Shown here piece after piece: positions 51,123 through 60,909 of a stretch of DNA of 64,000 nucleotides. Source of the stretch: Flavobacterium undicola (GTDB lineage: Bacteria; Bacteroidota; Bacteroidia; Flavobacteriales; Flavobacteriaceae); NCBI RefSeq assembly GCF_009909155.2, contig NZ_JAAAPM020000003.1:124001-188000 (forward strand), given 5' to 3'. The notes beneath the pieces were generated by a model. That model saw only the letters and a program-made list of their open reading frames with translations. It was not told the DNA's origin and searched no databases. The position numbers and the translations under genes are program-made. How positions within the stretch are numbered: position 1 is the first letter of the stretch; each line of letters starts with the position of its first letter.

Positions 51123-52556
51123 ATGAGGAACACCAAAGTTAAAGACTTACTAAATAGTACCACGACGCTTCAGGAAGTAAATACAAAAGGTTGGGTGAGA
51201 ACTTTTAGAAACAACCAATTTATTGCTTTGAATGATGGTTCCACCATTAACAACATACAATGTGTAGTCGATTTTGAAAATACTGCTGACGAAATTTTAA
51301 AAAGAATCACTACTGGCGCTGCGGTTTCGGTTACTGGAAATTTGGTAGAAAGTAAAGGATCGGGGCAGAAATATGAAATTCAGGTAGCGAAATTAGAAAT
51401 TCTTGGCGATTCAGATCCTGAGAAATTCCCGATGCAACCTAAAAAACACTCGCTGGAATTCTTGCGTGAAAATGCACATTTGCGTGTAAGAACGAATGCT
51501 TTTGGTGCGATTATGCGTATTCGTTCGGTATTGTCGTTTGCGGTGCACAACTATTTTCAACAAAAAGGTTTTGTGTATGTTAATACGCCAATTATCACTG
51601 GAGCTGATGCCGAAGGAGCTGGAGAAATGTTTCAGGTAACTTCGTTGCCATTGGATAATTTGCCAAAAAATGAAGAAGGAACTATCGATTATAAAAAAGA
51701 TTTCTTCGGAAAACATACTAATTTAACGGTTTCCGGACAACTGGAAGGTGAAACTTTTGCGATGGCTTTGGGACAGATTTATACTTTTGGACCAACGTTT
51801 AGAGCCGAAAACTCCAATACTTCTCGCCATTTGGCTGAGTTTTGGATGATTGAGCCTGAAGTCGCTTTCAATGATTTGGATGACAATATGGATTTGGCTG
51901 AAGATTTTATTCAGTACGTAATCAAATATGCTTTGGACAATTGTGGAGACGATTTGAAGTTTTTAGAAGGAAGACTTTTAGAAGAAGAAAAATCAAAACC
52001 ACAGGCGGAAAGAAGCGAAATGACTTTGCTGGAGAGATTGAATTTTGTTTTAGAAAACAACTTCAAACGCGTTTCTTATACCGAAGCAATAGATATTTTA
52101 AGAGAATCCACTCCAAATAAGAAGAAAAAATTCAACTATATCATCAACGAATGGGGCGCCGATTTACAATCGGAACACGAACGTTATTTGGTAGAAAAAC
52201 ATTTTAAATGTCCCGTAATTTTATTTGATTACCCTGCGAATATTAAAGCGTTTTACATGCGTTTGAACGAAGACGGAAAAACAGTTCGCGCCATGGATAT
52301 CCTTTTCCCGGGAATCGGAGAAATCGTAGGAGGTTCACAAAGAGAGGAACGTTTTGATGTTTTGGTTGAAAAAATGAAAGCCTTAGGAATTGACGAAAAA
52401 GAATTATCATGGTATTTAGACACCAGAAGATTCGGTTCGGCAACACATTCCGGTTTTGGACTTGGATTTGAAAGATTAGTACTTTTTGTAACGGGGATGA
52501 CCAATATTCGTGATGTAATTCCGTTTCCTAGAACACCGGGAAGTGCAGAATTCTAG
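51123..52556 (+). CDS. asnS: Asparagine--tRNA ligase
   Basis: A 477-residue class IIb synthetase that charges tRNA-Asn. The N-terminal OB-fold binds the anticodon (about 14-105; [19 protein letters not shown]). The catalytic domain has motif 2 ([18 protein letters not shown], about residues 222-239) and motif 3 ([10 protein letters not shown], about 448-457), and WMIEPE. AsnRS is distinguished from AspRS by the family-specific sequence around [11 protein letters not shown]. The length is normal and the start is fixed by homology and the promoter. It stands alone, 139 bp ahead of rpoN. Confidence 0.97.
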   Translation: MRNTKVKDLLNSTTTLQEVNTKGWVRTFRNNQFIALNDGSTINNIQCVVDFENTADEILKRITTGAAVSVTGNLVESKGSGQKYEIQVAKLEILGDSDPEKFPMQPKKHSLEFLRENAHLRVRTNAFGAIMRIRSVLSFAVHNYFQQKGFVYVNTPIITGADAEGAGEMFQVTSLPLDNLPKNEEGTIDYKKDFFGKHTNLTVSGQLEGETFAMALGQIYTFGPTFRAENSNTSRHLAEFWMIEPEVAFNDLDDNMDLAEDFIQYVIKYALDNCGDDLKFLEGRLLEEEKSKPQAERSEMTLLERLNFVLENNFKRVSYTEAIDILRESTPNKKKKFNYIINEWGADLQSEHERYLVEKHFKCPVILFDYPANIKAFYMRLNEDGKTVRAMDILFPGIGEIVGGSQREERFDVLVEKMKALGIDEKELSWYLDTRRFGSATHSGFGLGFERLVLFVTGMTNIRDVIPFPRTPGSAEF

Positions 52557-52695
52557 GAAAAAGTTATTTGTTATTTGTTAAAGTTAAGTGGTAAAATTTC
52601 GTTCTTAAAAATAAAAAAAGTTAGATGTAAAAAGGTATGAGTTAAATGTCAAATCTCAACTCATAACTTATAACTCAAAACTCATAACCCAAAAT
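52557..52695. repeat. Low-complexity repeat between asnS and rpoN
   Basis: Words such as AACTCATAACTTATAACTCAAAACTCATAACC repeat an ACTCATAA unit at about 52660-52690; a common flavobacterial intergenic pattern. No gene. Confidence 0.5.
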
Positions 52696-54156
52696 ATGCT
52701 AAAGCAATTCTTAAATTTAAAATTATCACAGAAATTATCTCCACAGCAAATTCAGCTGATGAAGTTAATTCAATTGCCTACGCAAGCCTTTGAACAACGT
52801 CTTTTAGAAGAAATGAATGAAAATCCAGCCTTAGAAACTGGAAAAGACGAAGAGGATTATGACAAAGACGAATATGAAAATGAAGATTACGATGATTACG
52901 ATGACTCTGAAAGTATTGATGCAGACGACATCAACATCGACGAATATTTAAGTGACGATGACACGCCTGATTACAAAACTCAGGCAAACAATTACAGTGA
53001 CGACGATGAAGCCCGCGAATCGCCATTAGCGGCACCTATTAGTTTTCACCAAGATTTAATCAACCAACTCAATACCTTTATCCTAGACGATCACGAAAGA
53101 GAAATTGCCGAATTTTTAGTGGGTAGTATTGACGACATGGGTTACATCCGCAGAAGCATTCCTGATATTGTGGATGATATGGCTTTTACCCAAGCCATTT
53201 ATACCGATGAATACATGGTAGAACGCATGTTGCAAGTCATCCATCAATTAGAACCTTCGGGTGTGGGTGCTCGCGATTTACAAGAATGTTTATTGTTACA
53301 ACTTAAGCACAAAACTCCGACTGACTCAGTTGAATTAGCCGCAGCTATTATCGAAAATCAGTTTGATGCTTTCACCAAAAAGCATTATGACAAACTCATT
53401 CAAAAATTCAACATTTCGAATGAACAACTTAAAAAAGCCATTTACGAAATAGAAAAACTGAATCCTAAACCAGGAGGAGGTTTTACAGGAAACAATAAAG
53501 TAACCGAAAATGTAGTCCCTGATTTTGCTATTAGAATTATTGATAATGAATTAGAATTAACCTTAAACGGAAGAAATGCTCCTTCGCTACACGTTTCTAA
53601 GGATTATCAGGAAATGATGCAAACCTACAAGGCTTCAAGGGATAAGTCAAATTCTCAAAAGGAAGCGGTTCAGTTTATCAAACAAAAACTAGATTCGGCC
53701 AAATGGTTTATCGACGCTATCAAACAACGTCAAGAAACGCTTTTTGTTACCATGAACGCTATTATGCATTATCAGGAAGAATATTTTCTTGATGGTGACG
53801 AGACCAAGTTAAAACCCATGATTTTAAAAGACATTGCTGATATTGTAGGTCTTGATATTTCGACTGTTTCCCGTGTTGCCAATAGCAAATATGTAGAAAC
53901 GCCTTATGGTACAAAACTGATTAAGGAATTTTTCTCGGAAGCGATGAAAAACGATCAGGGTGAAGATGTTTCCACATTGGAAATCAAAAAAATACTTCAA
54001 AATATTATCGAAGAAGAAGACAAGAAAAAACCACTTCCTGACGATCAACTAGCCGAACTATTAAAAGAAAAAGGCTATCCTATCGCCCGAAGAACCATTG
54101 CTAAATACCGGGAACAACTCGATATTCCGGTAGCAAGAATGCGAAAGAAAATATAA
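52696..54156 (+). CDS. rpoN: RNA polymerase sigma-54 factor
   Basis: A 486-residue alternative sigma factor. Region I is glutamine/leucine-rich (LSPQQIQLMKLIQLPTQAF, about 16-34), followed by a very acidic stretch (about 52-105), the core-binding domain (about 110-300), the HTH region (about 380-400, ISTVSRVANSKY) and the RpoN box ARRTIAKYRE near residues 466-475, which binds the -24 element. It needs an enhancer-binding ATPase for open-complex formation; none lies in this window. Transcription ends at a bidirectional hairpin at 54182-54213. Confidence 0.96.
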   Translation: MLKQFLNLKLSQKLSPQQIQLMKLIQLPTQAFEQRLLEEMNENPALETGKDEEDYDKDEYENEDYDDYDDSESIDADDINIDEYLSDDDTPDYKTQANNYSDDDEARESPLAAPISFHQDLINQLNTFILDDHEREIAEFLVGSIDDMGYIRRSIPDIVDDMAFTQAIYTDEYMVERMLQVIHQLEPSGVGARDLQECLLLQLKHKTPTDSVELAAAIIENQFDAFTKKHYDKLIQKFNISNEQLKKAIYEIEKLNPKPGGGFTGNNKVTENVVPDFAIRIIDNELELTLNGRNAPSLHVSKDYQEMMQTYKASRDKSNSQKEAVQFIKQKLDSAKWFIDAIKQRQETLFVTMNAIMHYQEEYFLDGDETKLKPMILKDIADIVGLDISTVSRVANSKYVETPYGTKLIKEFFSEAMKNDQGEDVSTLEIKKILQNIIEEEDKKKPLPDDQLAELLKEKGYPIARRTIAKYREQLDIPVARMRKKI

Positions 54157-54181
54157 TACTTTCGTTTATTCCGAAAACAAT

Positions 54182-54213
54182 AAAGGCTGTTTCATCAATT
54201 TGAAACAGCCTTT
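54182..54213. terminator. Bidirectional terminator between rpoN and the glycine-zipper gene
   Basis: A perfect 13-bp stem, AAAGGCTGTTTCA (54182-54194) with TGAAACAGCCTTT (54201-54213), six-base loop, T run on the plus strand and A run on the other side. Confidence 0.88.
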
Positions 54214-54232
54214 CTCTTTTTATAAAAAAAAT

Positions 54233-54661
54233 TTATTCTTTTTTCTTACTATCAATAATAGCTCCTGTACCTGCACCAACACCTGCACCAGCCAAACCAC
54301 CAATAATAGCACCTTCGCCTTTTTTCTTACTGATTACAGCACCTGTTACCGCACCTACTCCAGCACCAATAACGGCACCTTTAGCTGTACTACTCCATTT
54401 CTTTCTAGCTGCTGGAGCTGGAGCAGCTGCTTGTGTAGTTTGTCTCACAATCACCACTTCTTTTTCTTTCTCCTTAGTAGCCTGTGCTGCTTCTTGTTTT
54501 GCCATTTCTATTTTCATGGAATCAATCGCTTTTTGTTTGACCATTTCCATCTTCATAGAATCAATCCTTGCCTGACTATCGTCCACAACACCTGCAGTTT
54601 CTGCTTTTTTACAAGAAACAAGCATTATTAAAGAAGCTAACATTACATAAATATATTTCAT
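54233..54661 (-). CDS. Glycine-zipper lipoprotein (YMGG-like)
   Basis: A 142-residue predicted lipoprotein. The signal peptide ends in LVSC, making Cys17 the lipid site. A charged helical region follows (about 25-70, with repeated DSMKMEM / DSMKIEM units), then Ala/Pro-rich linker, then a glycine zipper (about 93-135; GAVIGAGVGAVTGAVI and GGLAGAGVGAGTGAII), as in YMGG-like or OmpA-associated proteins that insert into membranes. The role is likely envelope-related. It has its own -7 box at 54691-54698. Confidence 0.82.
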   Translation of the reverse strand: MKYIYVMLASLIMLVSCKKAETAGVVDDSQARIDSMKMEMVKQKAIDSMKIEMAKQEAAQATKEKEKEVVIVRQTTQAAAPAPAARKKWSSTAKGAVIGAGVGAVTGAVISKKKGEGAIIGGLAGAGVGAGTGAIIDSKKKE

Positions 54662-54690
54662 GACTTACAATTTTAAAAATTAATACTATA

Positions 54691-54698
54691 CAAAGATA
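54691..54698 (-). promoter_or_regulatory. Promoter -7 element for the glycine-zipper lipoprotein
   Basis: CAAAGATA on the plus strand, TATCTTTG on the coding strand, 30 bp before the ATG. Confidence 0.45.
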
Positions 54699-54785
54699 CG
54701 ACCAACAGCATTCAATCTGCCTTATATGATTCTCTTAATTTTTTATAAAATTTAAAGAATTGAAATTTTTGTTTGCACAAAAACC

Positions 54786-55376
54786 CTACTCTTCCTGATT
54801 TTTTTGCATTGCATCAAAATAAGCCGCTCGACTTAAAGGTTCATATTCCTCAGTCTCCCCTAACAATACTAATTTGTCATTAGCTGTTTTTCTAAAACTA
54901 TAATGCGCTAAATTGCCCGTTCTGGTACACACGGCATGAACCTTAGTTACATACTCTGCTGTTGCCATCAGCGCCGGCATGGGACCAAAAGGATTTCCTT
55001 TAAAATCCATATCTAATCCAGCTACAATTACACGAATGCCTTGGTTAGCTAAATCATTACAAACTCTCACAATTTCGTCGTCAAAAAATTGTGCTTCATC
55101 AATCCCAACCACATCACAGCCTTGAGCCAAAATGGCAATATTAGCTGCAGCAGGAACTGGTGTTGAACGAATTTCATTGGCATCGTGAGAAACCACCATA
55201 TCTTGATGGTAGCGGGTATCGACATCTGGTTTAAAAATTTCTATTTTTTGCTTGGCAAATTGCGCTCTTTTTAATCGACGAATCAATTCTTCAGTTTTAC
55301 CCGAAAACATTGAACCGCAAATAACTTCAATCCACCCAAATTGCTCTTTATGATTTACTGTATTTTCGAGAAACAT
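54786..55376 (-). CDS. tdk: Thymidine kinase
   Basis: A 196-residue type II thymidine kinase that phosphorylates thymidine in the salvage pathway. Walker A is [14 protein letters not shown] (about residues 21-34), DEAQFF (about 94-99) supplies the catalytic acid, and [14 protein letters not shown] the lasso region. The usual structural zinc site of four cysteines is degraded: CTRTGN has only the first cysteine, and the distal pair is replaced by LSRAAY. As far as I recall this is seen in other Flavobacteria, so the enzyme is probably active without that zinc. It is monocistronic. Confidence 0.94.
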   Translation of the reverse strand: MFLENTVNHKEQFGWIEVICGSMFSGKTEELIRRLKRAQFAKQKIEIFKPDVDTRYHQDMVVSHDANEIRSTPVPAAANIAILAQGCDVVGIDEAQFFDDEIVRVCNDLANQGIRVIVAGLDMDFKGNPFGPMPALMATAEYVTKVHAVCTRTGNLAHYSFRKTANDKLVLLGETEEYEPLSRAAYFDAMQKNQEE

Positions 55377-55591
55377 TTTGTATTTTTCTAACTTAAAAAA
55401 TGAATAGTTTTTATTACTTTGTAAACTTATAAATCGGCTTAAGATTTTATACTTTTACACTTTCTCAAAAGTAGAAAATTTTTAGCAATTCGAGGGATTG
55501 TGAATGCTTTATTAAAAGTAAACGTTCAAATTCTTCTCTGTTCAATAAACAAAAAGACATTCGCCAAAATACATACTATAATTTAACCATT

Positions 55592-56617
55592 ATGAAAAAA
55601 AGATTAGAAGCCGATTTAATTAGTATCGCTCACAGAATTTTACAACTCAAGGATAAATCTGATATTAATCAATTGTATTTGGAAACCCAAAAACTATACG
55701 AAAAACTGTCTGTTTTAAAATTTATAGAGGAGAATTATGCTGATGCAAAACCTACAATTGGCAACTATAGCGAAATTGAAAAAGAGATTGAAAACATCTA
55801 CGACAAAGAAGCTTCTTTGCCAATTGAAACGGAAATAACAGAAAGTAACTTAGCTCAAGAAACTGAAATTGTCGAAACAAAAGAAGAAACACCTGAAATA
55901 GTTGTTCCTGAAACCGAAGCAGCAATAATCGACGTAGAAAACCCTGATGACGAAATTCCTTCCGAAGAAATAATTTCTGTTGAAGAAGCTGAAATGGAAA
56001 ACAACGACGCTGAATTTCAAGAACAAGAACCTGAAATCGAAATTGAGGAAGAAGAAATTGAGGAGAAAACAGAAGAAGAAATTGCTGATGAAGTAGAAGA
56101 AACAAAAGAATTCATTCCAGCCTTTGAACTTAGTGAAAAAGTTGAAACCGAAATAGAAGAAGCTAAAAAAACCGAAGCTGTCCAAATCTCATTCGAAGAT
56201 TTATTAGGTTTAAATTATAACGAACCAGAATTTATAAAAGTAGATAAGGATGCAGTAGTTCCTGCTAAAAATATTGTTTTTGAAGCTGTTGAAGAAGAAA
56301 CAGAAACAGAAACTCCACTACAAAAGGAGATAGAAACTACTGAAAAAACACCTTCAAAAACAGTTTCTTTAAATGATAAATTAGCAAAAAAAGGAATTGA
56401 AATCGATTTGAATGATCGCATTGCATTTGTAAAACATCTTTTTGGCAACAGCAACGAAGATTACAATCGTGTGATGAATCAATTAATTACCTATGATAAT
56501 TTTTTCGAAACCAAAAGTTTTATCGACGAAATGGTAAAACCAGATTACAACAACTGGGAAGGAAAAGAAGAATACGAAGAACGTTTTATGGAAATAATTG
56601 AAAAAAAATTCCTTTAA
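55592..56617 (+). CDS. Conserved acidic hypothetical protein
   Basis: A 341-residue protein with no recognised domain. The N-terminus (about 1-70) is helical, the middle (about 75-260) is extremely acidic with runs of Glu (EIEEEEIEEKTEEEIADE) and is likely disordered, and the C-terminus (about 262-341) is a compact, conserved-looking segment (NDRIAFVKHLFGNSNEDYNR, YDNFFETKSFIDEM, NWEGKEEYEERF). It is cytoplasmic. Similar acidic proteins sit beside rsmI in Flavobacteriaceae as far as I recall; rsmI starts 44 bp downstream. The role is unknown. Confidence 0.7.
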   Translation: MKKRLEADLISIAHRILQLKDKSDINQLYLETQKLYEKLSVLKFIEENYADAKPTIGNYSEIEKEIENIYDKEASLPIETEITESNLAQETEIVETKEETPEIVVPETEAAIIDVENPDDEIPSEEIISVEEAEMENNDAEFQEQEPEIEIEEEEIEEKTEEEIADEVEETKEFIPAFELSEKVETEIEEAKKTEAVQISFEDLLGLNYNEPEFIKVDKDAVVPAKNIVFEAVEEETETETPLQKEIETTEKTPSKTVSLNDKLAKKGIEIDLNDRIAFVKHLFGNSNEDYNRVMNQLITYDNFFETKSFIDEMVKPDYNNWEGKEEYEERFMEIIEKKFL

Positions 56618-56661
56618 AAACACACAAACAGTAAATACTGTTTAAAGTTTTAAAATTACTT

Positions 56662-57381
56662 ATGTCAAAATTATATATCGTTCCCACGCCCATTGGAAAT
56701 CTTGAAGACATGACTTTTAGAGCTATTAGAATTCTAAAAGAAGCCGACTTGATTCTAGCCGAAGACACACGTACCAGCGGAAAACTCTTAAAGCATTTTG
56801 AGATTAGCACCCACATGCACAGTCATCACATGCACAATGAGCACAAAACCATCGAAAATGTAATTTCCCGACTCAAAGCTGGTGAAAATATTGCACTCAT
56901 TTCGGATGCCGGAACACCTGCTATTTCCGATCCCGGTTTTTTATTAACGCGTGCTTGTGTCGAAAACGGAATTGCAGTAGAATGTCTTCCAGGTGCTACC
57001 GCTTTTGTTCCTGCTTTGGTGAATAGTGGTTTACCGAATGATAAATTTATTTTTGAAGGTTTCTTACCTGAGAAAAAAGGGCGTCAAACCCGATATTTAG
57101 AACTAGCCGAAGAAACCAGAACAATGATTCTGTATGTTTCTCCACATAAATTAGTAAAAACACTTGCTGAATTTGTGACTTATTTTGGCGAAGACCGACA
57201 AATATGTGTTTCGAGAGAACTTTCTAAATTACACGAAGAAAACCGCAGAGGAACAGCAAAAGAAGTTTTAGCTCACTTTGAAAAAACAGCTCCTCGTGGC
57301 GAAATTGTTGTGGTTGTAGCAGGAAAAACAATCATTAAAGAAGCCAAGAAAAGTAAATTTTCGAAGGACGAAGAAGATTAA
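56662..57381 (+). CDS. rsmI: 16S rRNA (cytidine(1402)-2'-O)-methyltransferase
   Basis: A 239-residue SAM-dependent enzyme of the tetrapyrrole-methylase fold that methylates the 2'-OH of C1402 in the decoding centre. The N-terminal LYIVPTPIGNLEDMTFRA, the loop LAEDTRTSGKLL, the glycine-rich LISDAGTPAISDPGF (about residues 79-93), and the GATAFVPALVNSGL segment are diagnostic. The length is slightly short, lacking the C-terminal extension, as in other Bacteroidota. A near-perfect palindrome (AAACAGTAAATACTGTTT) lies just upstream at about 56626-56643. Confidence 0.94.
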   Translation: MSKLYIVPTPIGNLEDMTFRAIRILKEADLILAEDTRTSGKLLKHFEISTHMHSHHMHNEHKTIENVISRLKAGENIALISDAGTPAISDPGFLLTRACVENGIAVECLPGATAFVPALVNSGLPNDKFIFEGFLPEKKGRQTRYLELAEETRTMILYVSPHKLVKTLAEFVTYFGEDRQICVSRELSKLHEENRRGTAKEVLAHFEKTAPRGEIVVVVAGKTIIKEAKKSKFSKDEED

Positions 57382-57483
57382 ATTTAGTCCAATTTCAAAG
57401 ATTCACAATCCTTTAATAATCTTCAAATCTGTGGAAAAAAACAGAATAAATCTGCTAAACAGATAACAATAAAATTTAAAATC

Positions 57484-57828
57484 ATGATTATCAAAACCTT
57501 TTTAGAAAAATTAAAACAAACACCCGAAACAATAACTTTTCCTGAAACTATAGCTTTAATCGAAGAAAATTACCTTTTTACTCCAACAGCTTTTCAAAAC
57601 GGGAATACCCATAATCCGGCAGGAACAAATTCAGGTTCTTGTAAATTATTTGCTTTTGCAAAATTGCAAAACTTATCTCAAGCCGAGACCTTAGCTTGTT
57701 TTGGTGCTTTTTATCGCGATGAAGTATTGGGAGATCCTGAAGGAACCAATCACCAAAATATCCGAAATTTTATGATTCACGGTTGGGACGGAATCCAATT
57801 TGAAGGAGAAGCTTTGGATCTAGAATAG
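57484..57828 (+). CDS. HopJ type III effector family protein
   Basis: A 114-residue small cytoplasmic protein matching the HopJ family: TPTAFQNGNTHNPAGTNSGS (about residues 36-55), KLFAFAKLQNLS, CFGAFYRDEVLGDPEGT (about 79-95) and the C-terminal GWDGIQFEG. Despite the name taken from Pseudomonas syringae, the family is widespread in environmental bacteria that lack type III secretion, and none is present here. The function is unknown. It is monocistronic. Confidence 0.9.
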   Translation: MIIKTFLEKLKQTPETITFPETIALIEENYLFTPTAFQNGNTHNPAGTNSGSCKLFAFAKLQNLSQAETLACFGAFYRDEVLGDPEGTNHQNIRNFMIHGWDGIQFEGEALDLE

Positions 57829-57879
57829 AAGCAAAAACCAAAAAATGTTGTCTTCACTCAACAATTTTATACATTAATC

Positions 57880-57928
57880 GTTAATCATAAACAACAAAAA
57901 ATAACAAATTATGTTGTTTATGATTAAC
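57880..57928. promoter_or_regulatory. 17-bp perfect inverted repeat over the AAA ATPase promoter
   Basis: GTTAATCATAAACAACA (57880-57896) and its exact inverse (57912-57928) around 15 bp. The right arm contains TTG (57914-57916), which sits 18 bp from the -7 box and so is a plausible -33 element; a bound protein would block the promoter. Confidence 0.6.
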
Positions 57929-57934
57929 AATTTG

Positions 57935-57942
57935 TATATTTG
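57935..57942 (+). promoter_or_regulatory. Promoter -7 element for the AAA ATPase gene
   Basis: TATATTTG, with TTG 18 bp upstream, the best-spaced -33/-7 pair seen in this window. The ATG is 19 bp downstream at 57962. Confidence 0.6.
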
Positions 57943-57961
57943 TTACAAATAATTATCAAAA

Positions 57962-59152
57962 ATGGAAGATTTACTATTTGAATTTAATCAAAAACTTTCC
58001 TTTACTTCGTTAACGTTTCAACGGTATTTGATAAATAAAATTGATTTAAACAATCGCTTAATAGCTATAAAAGGAGCAAGAGGTTCGGGAAAAACAACAT
58101 TGATTTTGCAGATTGCAAAGAAAATGCTCAACGCAAAAAACACCTTATATGTAAGTTTAGATCACATTTATTTTTTTGAAAATAAACTGTATGATTTAGC
58201 GAAACAGTTCTCCAATTTTGGAGGTAAGCATTTATTGCTTGATGAAGTACATAAATATCCCAATTGGTCTAGAGAAATAAAATTGATTTACGATAATTTC
58301 CCTTCATTAAACGTAATTTTCACTTCCTCTTCCATGTTGGAAATTTACAAAGCCGAATCGGATTTAAGCAGAAGAGCAGTTTCTTACAATTTGAAAGAAT
58401 TATCTTTTAGAGAATTTATTTCGCTCGAAACGGCTAAAGAATTTCCAATTTTGCCTTTGGAAGACATTCTGAAAAATCATAATGAGATAACACTCAAAAT
58501 TCTTGAAGAAATAAAACCCTTGCCATTATTTTCAAAATATTTGCAAATGGGTGCTTATCCTTACTTTAAAGAAAGTGAAGCTGATTACCCTCAAAAATTA
58601 CTTAATACCATAAATCTTATTATTGAAATCGATATCAATGCAGTGGAAGATTTAAATTATGAAACTTTGGTAAAACTGAAAAAACTTTTAATAACAGTAG
58701 CAACCAGTGCTCCCTTTACCCCAAACATTAGCAAACTGAGTGAAAAAATTGGTGTTTCAAGAAACACACTCATCCAGGCCATCAAAATTTTAGACCGTGC
58801 AGGATTAGTAGGCGAATTATATAAAGATACAACTGGAATTGGAGTTTTAACAAAACCCGAAAAATTGTTTTTGAATAATACGAATTTAATGTATGTCTTA
58901 GCAAAAGAAAACATTAATATCGGAAATGTGAGGGAAACTTTCTTTTTAAATCAATTCAAAGGATTAAGAGAGATCAATTTATCCGAAAAATCAGATTTTA
59001 TTGTAGATAAAAAATATACATTTGAAATTGGGGGCAAAAACAAGACTAAAAAACAAATTGCGAACATCGATGAATCCTTTATAGCCAAAGACAACATAGA
59101 AATAGGATTTGGAAATATTATTCCCGTTTGGCTATTTGGTTTCATGTATTAA
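57962..59152 (+). CDS. AAA-family ATPase with DUF4143-like C-terminus
   Basis: A 396-residue protein of the AAA_14/DUF4143 group. Walker A is GARGSGKTTLIL (about residues 38-49), Walker B HLLLDEVHKYP (about 89-99), sensor I VIFTSSSMLEI. A winged-helix-like segment follows (about 255-280, SEKIGVSRNTLIQAIKIL) and the tail (about 330-390) has SDFIVDKKYTFEIGGKNKTK, which resembles the D...E.K core of the DUF4143 nuclease-like fold. Such ATPases are common, often mobile and sporadic; their role is unknown. The promoter is covered by a perfect 17-bp palindrome. Confidence 0.85.
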   Translation: MEDLLFEFNQKLSFTSLTFQRYLINKIDLNNRLIAIKGARGSGKTTLILQIAKKMLNAKNTLYVSLDHIYFFENKLYDLAKQFSNFGGKHLLLDEVHKYPNWSREIKLIYDNFPSLNVIFTSSSMLEIYKAESDLSRRAVSYNLKELSFREFISLETAKEFPILPLEDILKNHNEITLKILEEIKPLPLFSKYLQMGAYPYFKESEADYPQKLLNTINLIIEIDINAVEDLNYETLVKLKKLLITVATSAPFTPNISKLSEKIGVSRNTLIQAIKILDRAGLVGELYKDTTGIGVLTKPEKLFLNNTNLMYVLAKENINIGNVRETFFLNQFKGLREINLSEKSDFIVDKKYTFEIGGKNKTKKQIANIDESFIAKDNIEIGFGNIIPVWLFGFMY

Positions 59153-59209
59153 TCTTGGAGTAACTTTTAAAAAACAATCCCGAAACTATCGGAATCAAAA
59201 CTATAATCA

Positions 59210-60907
59210 ATGCGCTGGACTCTTAAACCCAAACCTTCGGAAGACAAAATCAAACAATTGGCGCAAGCCTTAAATGTAGAAAATTTTGTTGCCCAATTGT
59301 TAGTGCAACGCGGAATTGAAACTTTTGAAGAGGCAAAGCATTTTTTTCGTCCTTCTTTAGACCATTTGCATGATCCTTATCTGATGAAAGATATGGAAAA
59401 GGCAATTGAACGCATTGAAATCGCCATCGAAAACCAAGAACGTATTCTCGTTTTTGGCGATTATGATGTCGATGGAACTACGGCTGTTTCTCTGGTCTCT
59501 TCGTATTTAAAAAGTTTTTATCCCAATGTCGCCACTTACATTCCGGATCGTTATGACGAAGGTTATGGCGTATCCTTTAAAGGCATTGACTTTGCTGATG
59601 ATAATGGTTTTTCATTAATTATTGCTCTGGATTGCGGTATCAAATCGATTGACCATGTGGCTTACGCCAAAGAACGAAACATCGATTTCATTATTTGCGA
59701 TCACCATAGACCAGGAACAACATTACCTGAAGCCGTTGCGGTTCTCGACCCAAAAAGAAACGATTGCAACTATCCTTATGATGAATTATGCGGTTGCGGA
59801 ATTGGTTTTAAATTAATTCAGGCTTTGGGCTTGAATCGAAATCAAACCATCGAAGATTTAGCTCCTTATTTAGACTTAGTTGCCACCGCCATTGCTGCTG
59901 ATATAGTACCAATGACAGGTGAAAACCGAGTATTGGCTTATTTTGGTTTGCAAGTCATCAATAACAATCCAAGACCGGGAATCAAAGCTTTGATTCACCA
60001 AATTAAAAAACAAACATTAGACATTACGGATGTCGTTTTCATAATTGCGCCCAGAATCAACGCAGCTGGACGTATCAAGCATGGTAATCATGCAGTAGAA
60101 TTGTTAAGCGAATTTGATTTTGAACAAGCACAACAATTTGCTTCAGAAATAGAACAATACAACTCCGATCGAAAAGATTTAGACAAACACATTACCAAAG
60201 AAGCTTTTCAGCAAATCGAACAAAATCAGGAACAAGAACGTTTTACAACCGTGGTTTTTCAAGAAGACTGGCACAAAGGTGTCATCGGAATTGTAGCTTC
60301 CCGATTAATAGAAACCTATTATCGTCCTACCTTGGTTTTTACAAAAAGTGGCGATAAATATGCTGCTTCGGCTCGTTCGGTAAAAGGATTTGACGTGTAT
60401 AATGCGTTGGAAGCCTGTTCCGAACATTTGGAGCAATTTGGAGGACACATGTATGCTGCAGGAATGACTTTAAAAGCCGAAAATTATCCCATTTTCAAAG
60501 AAGCTTTTGAAAAACAAGTACAAGAAACGATTCATCCTGACCAACTTATTCCTGAAATAGAGATTGATGCCGAAATCAATTTTTCGGACATTACACCAAA
60601 ACTCACCCGAATCCTGAAACAATTCGAACCTTTTGGCCCTATGAATATGACACCAGTTTTTTTAACCAAAAATGTTATCGATACGGGTTATGCTAAAAAA
60701 TTGGGTTCAGAAGAGGAACATCTAAAACTTTTTGTAAAACAATCCCGAAGCAACGGGACCGAAGGCATTGCCGCAATAGGTTTTGGATTAGGGAACAAAA
60801 TCGATTTAACTACAAATCAAAAAACATTTCAAGCTGCATATTGCATTGATGAAAATGAATGGAATGGCAAAGTTTCAACACAATTACGACTAAAAAGCAT
60901 TCAATAA
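59210..60907 (+). CDS. recJ: Single-stranded-DNA-specific exonuclease
   Basis: A 565-residue 5'-3' exonuclease of the DHH family, used in RecF-type recombination and mismatch and base-excision repair. Motif I is VFGDYDVDGTTAVSL (about residues 80-94), motif II DCGIKS, motif III DHHRPG (about 165-170), and the DHHA1 part has APRINAAGR, FGGHMYAAGM. All metal-binding aspartates and histidines are present. It starts 57 bp after the AAA ATPase stop, and the MFS transporter ATG comes 2 bp after its stop. Confidence 0.96.
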   Translation: MRWTLKPKPSEDKIKQLAQALNVENFVAQLLVQRGIETFEEAKHFFRPSLDHLHDPYLMKDMEKAIERIEIAIENQERILVFGDYDVDGTTAVSLVSSYLKSFYPNVATYIPDRYDEGYGVSFKGIDFADDNGFSLIIALDCGIKSIDHVAYAKERNIDFIICDHHRPGTTLPEAVAVLDPKRNDCNYPYDELCGCGIGFKLIQALGLNRNQTIEDLAPYLDLVATAIAADIVPMTGENRVLAYFGLQVINNNPRPGIKALIHQIKKQTLDITDVVFIIAPRINAAGRIKHGNHAVELLSEFDFEQAQQFASEIEQYNSDRKDLDKHITKEAFQQIEQNQEQERFTTVVFQEDWHKGVIGIVASRLIETYYRPTLVFTKSGDKYAASARSVKGFDVYNALEACSEHLEQFGGHMYAAGMTLKAENYPIFKEAFEKQVQETIHPDQLIPEIEIDAEINFSDITPKLTRILKQFEPFGPMNMTPVFLTKNVIDTGYAKKLGSEEEHLKLFVKQSRSNGTEGIAAIGFGLGNKIDLTTNQKTFQAAYCIDENEWNGKVSTQLRLKSIQ

Positions 60908-60909
60908 TA

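Noticed and set aside
55752..56185. Two long minus-strand frames opposite the acidic protein gene
   Set aside because: They arise from the reverse reading of Glu-rich codons (giving Phe/Leu-rich peptides) and have no other support.
57484..57828. HopJ-family protein as evidence of type III secretion
   Set aside because: No secretion apparatus is present and the family occurs widely in non-pathogens; the name is historical.
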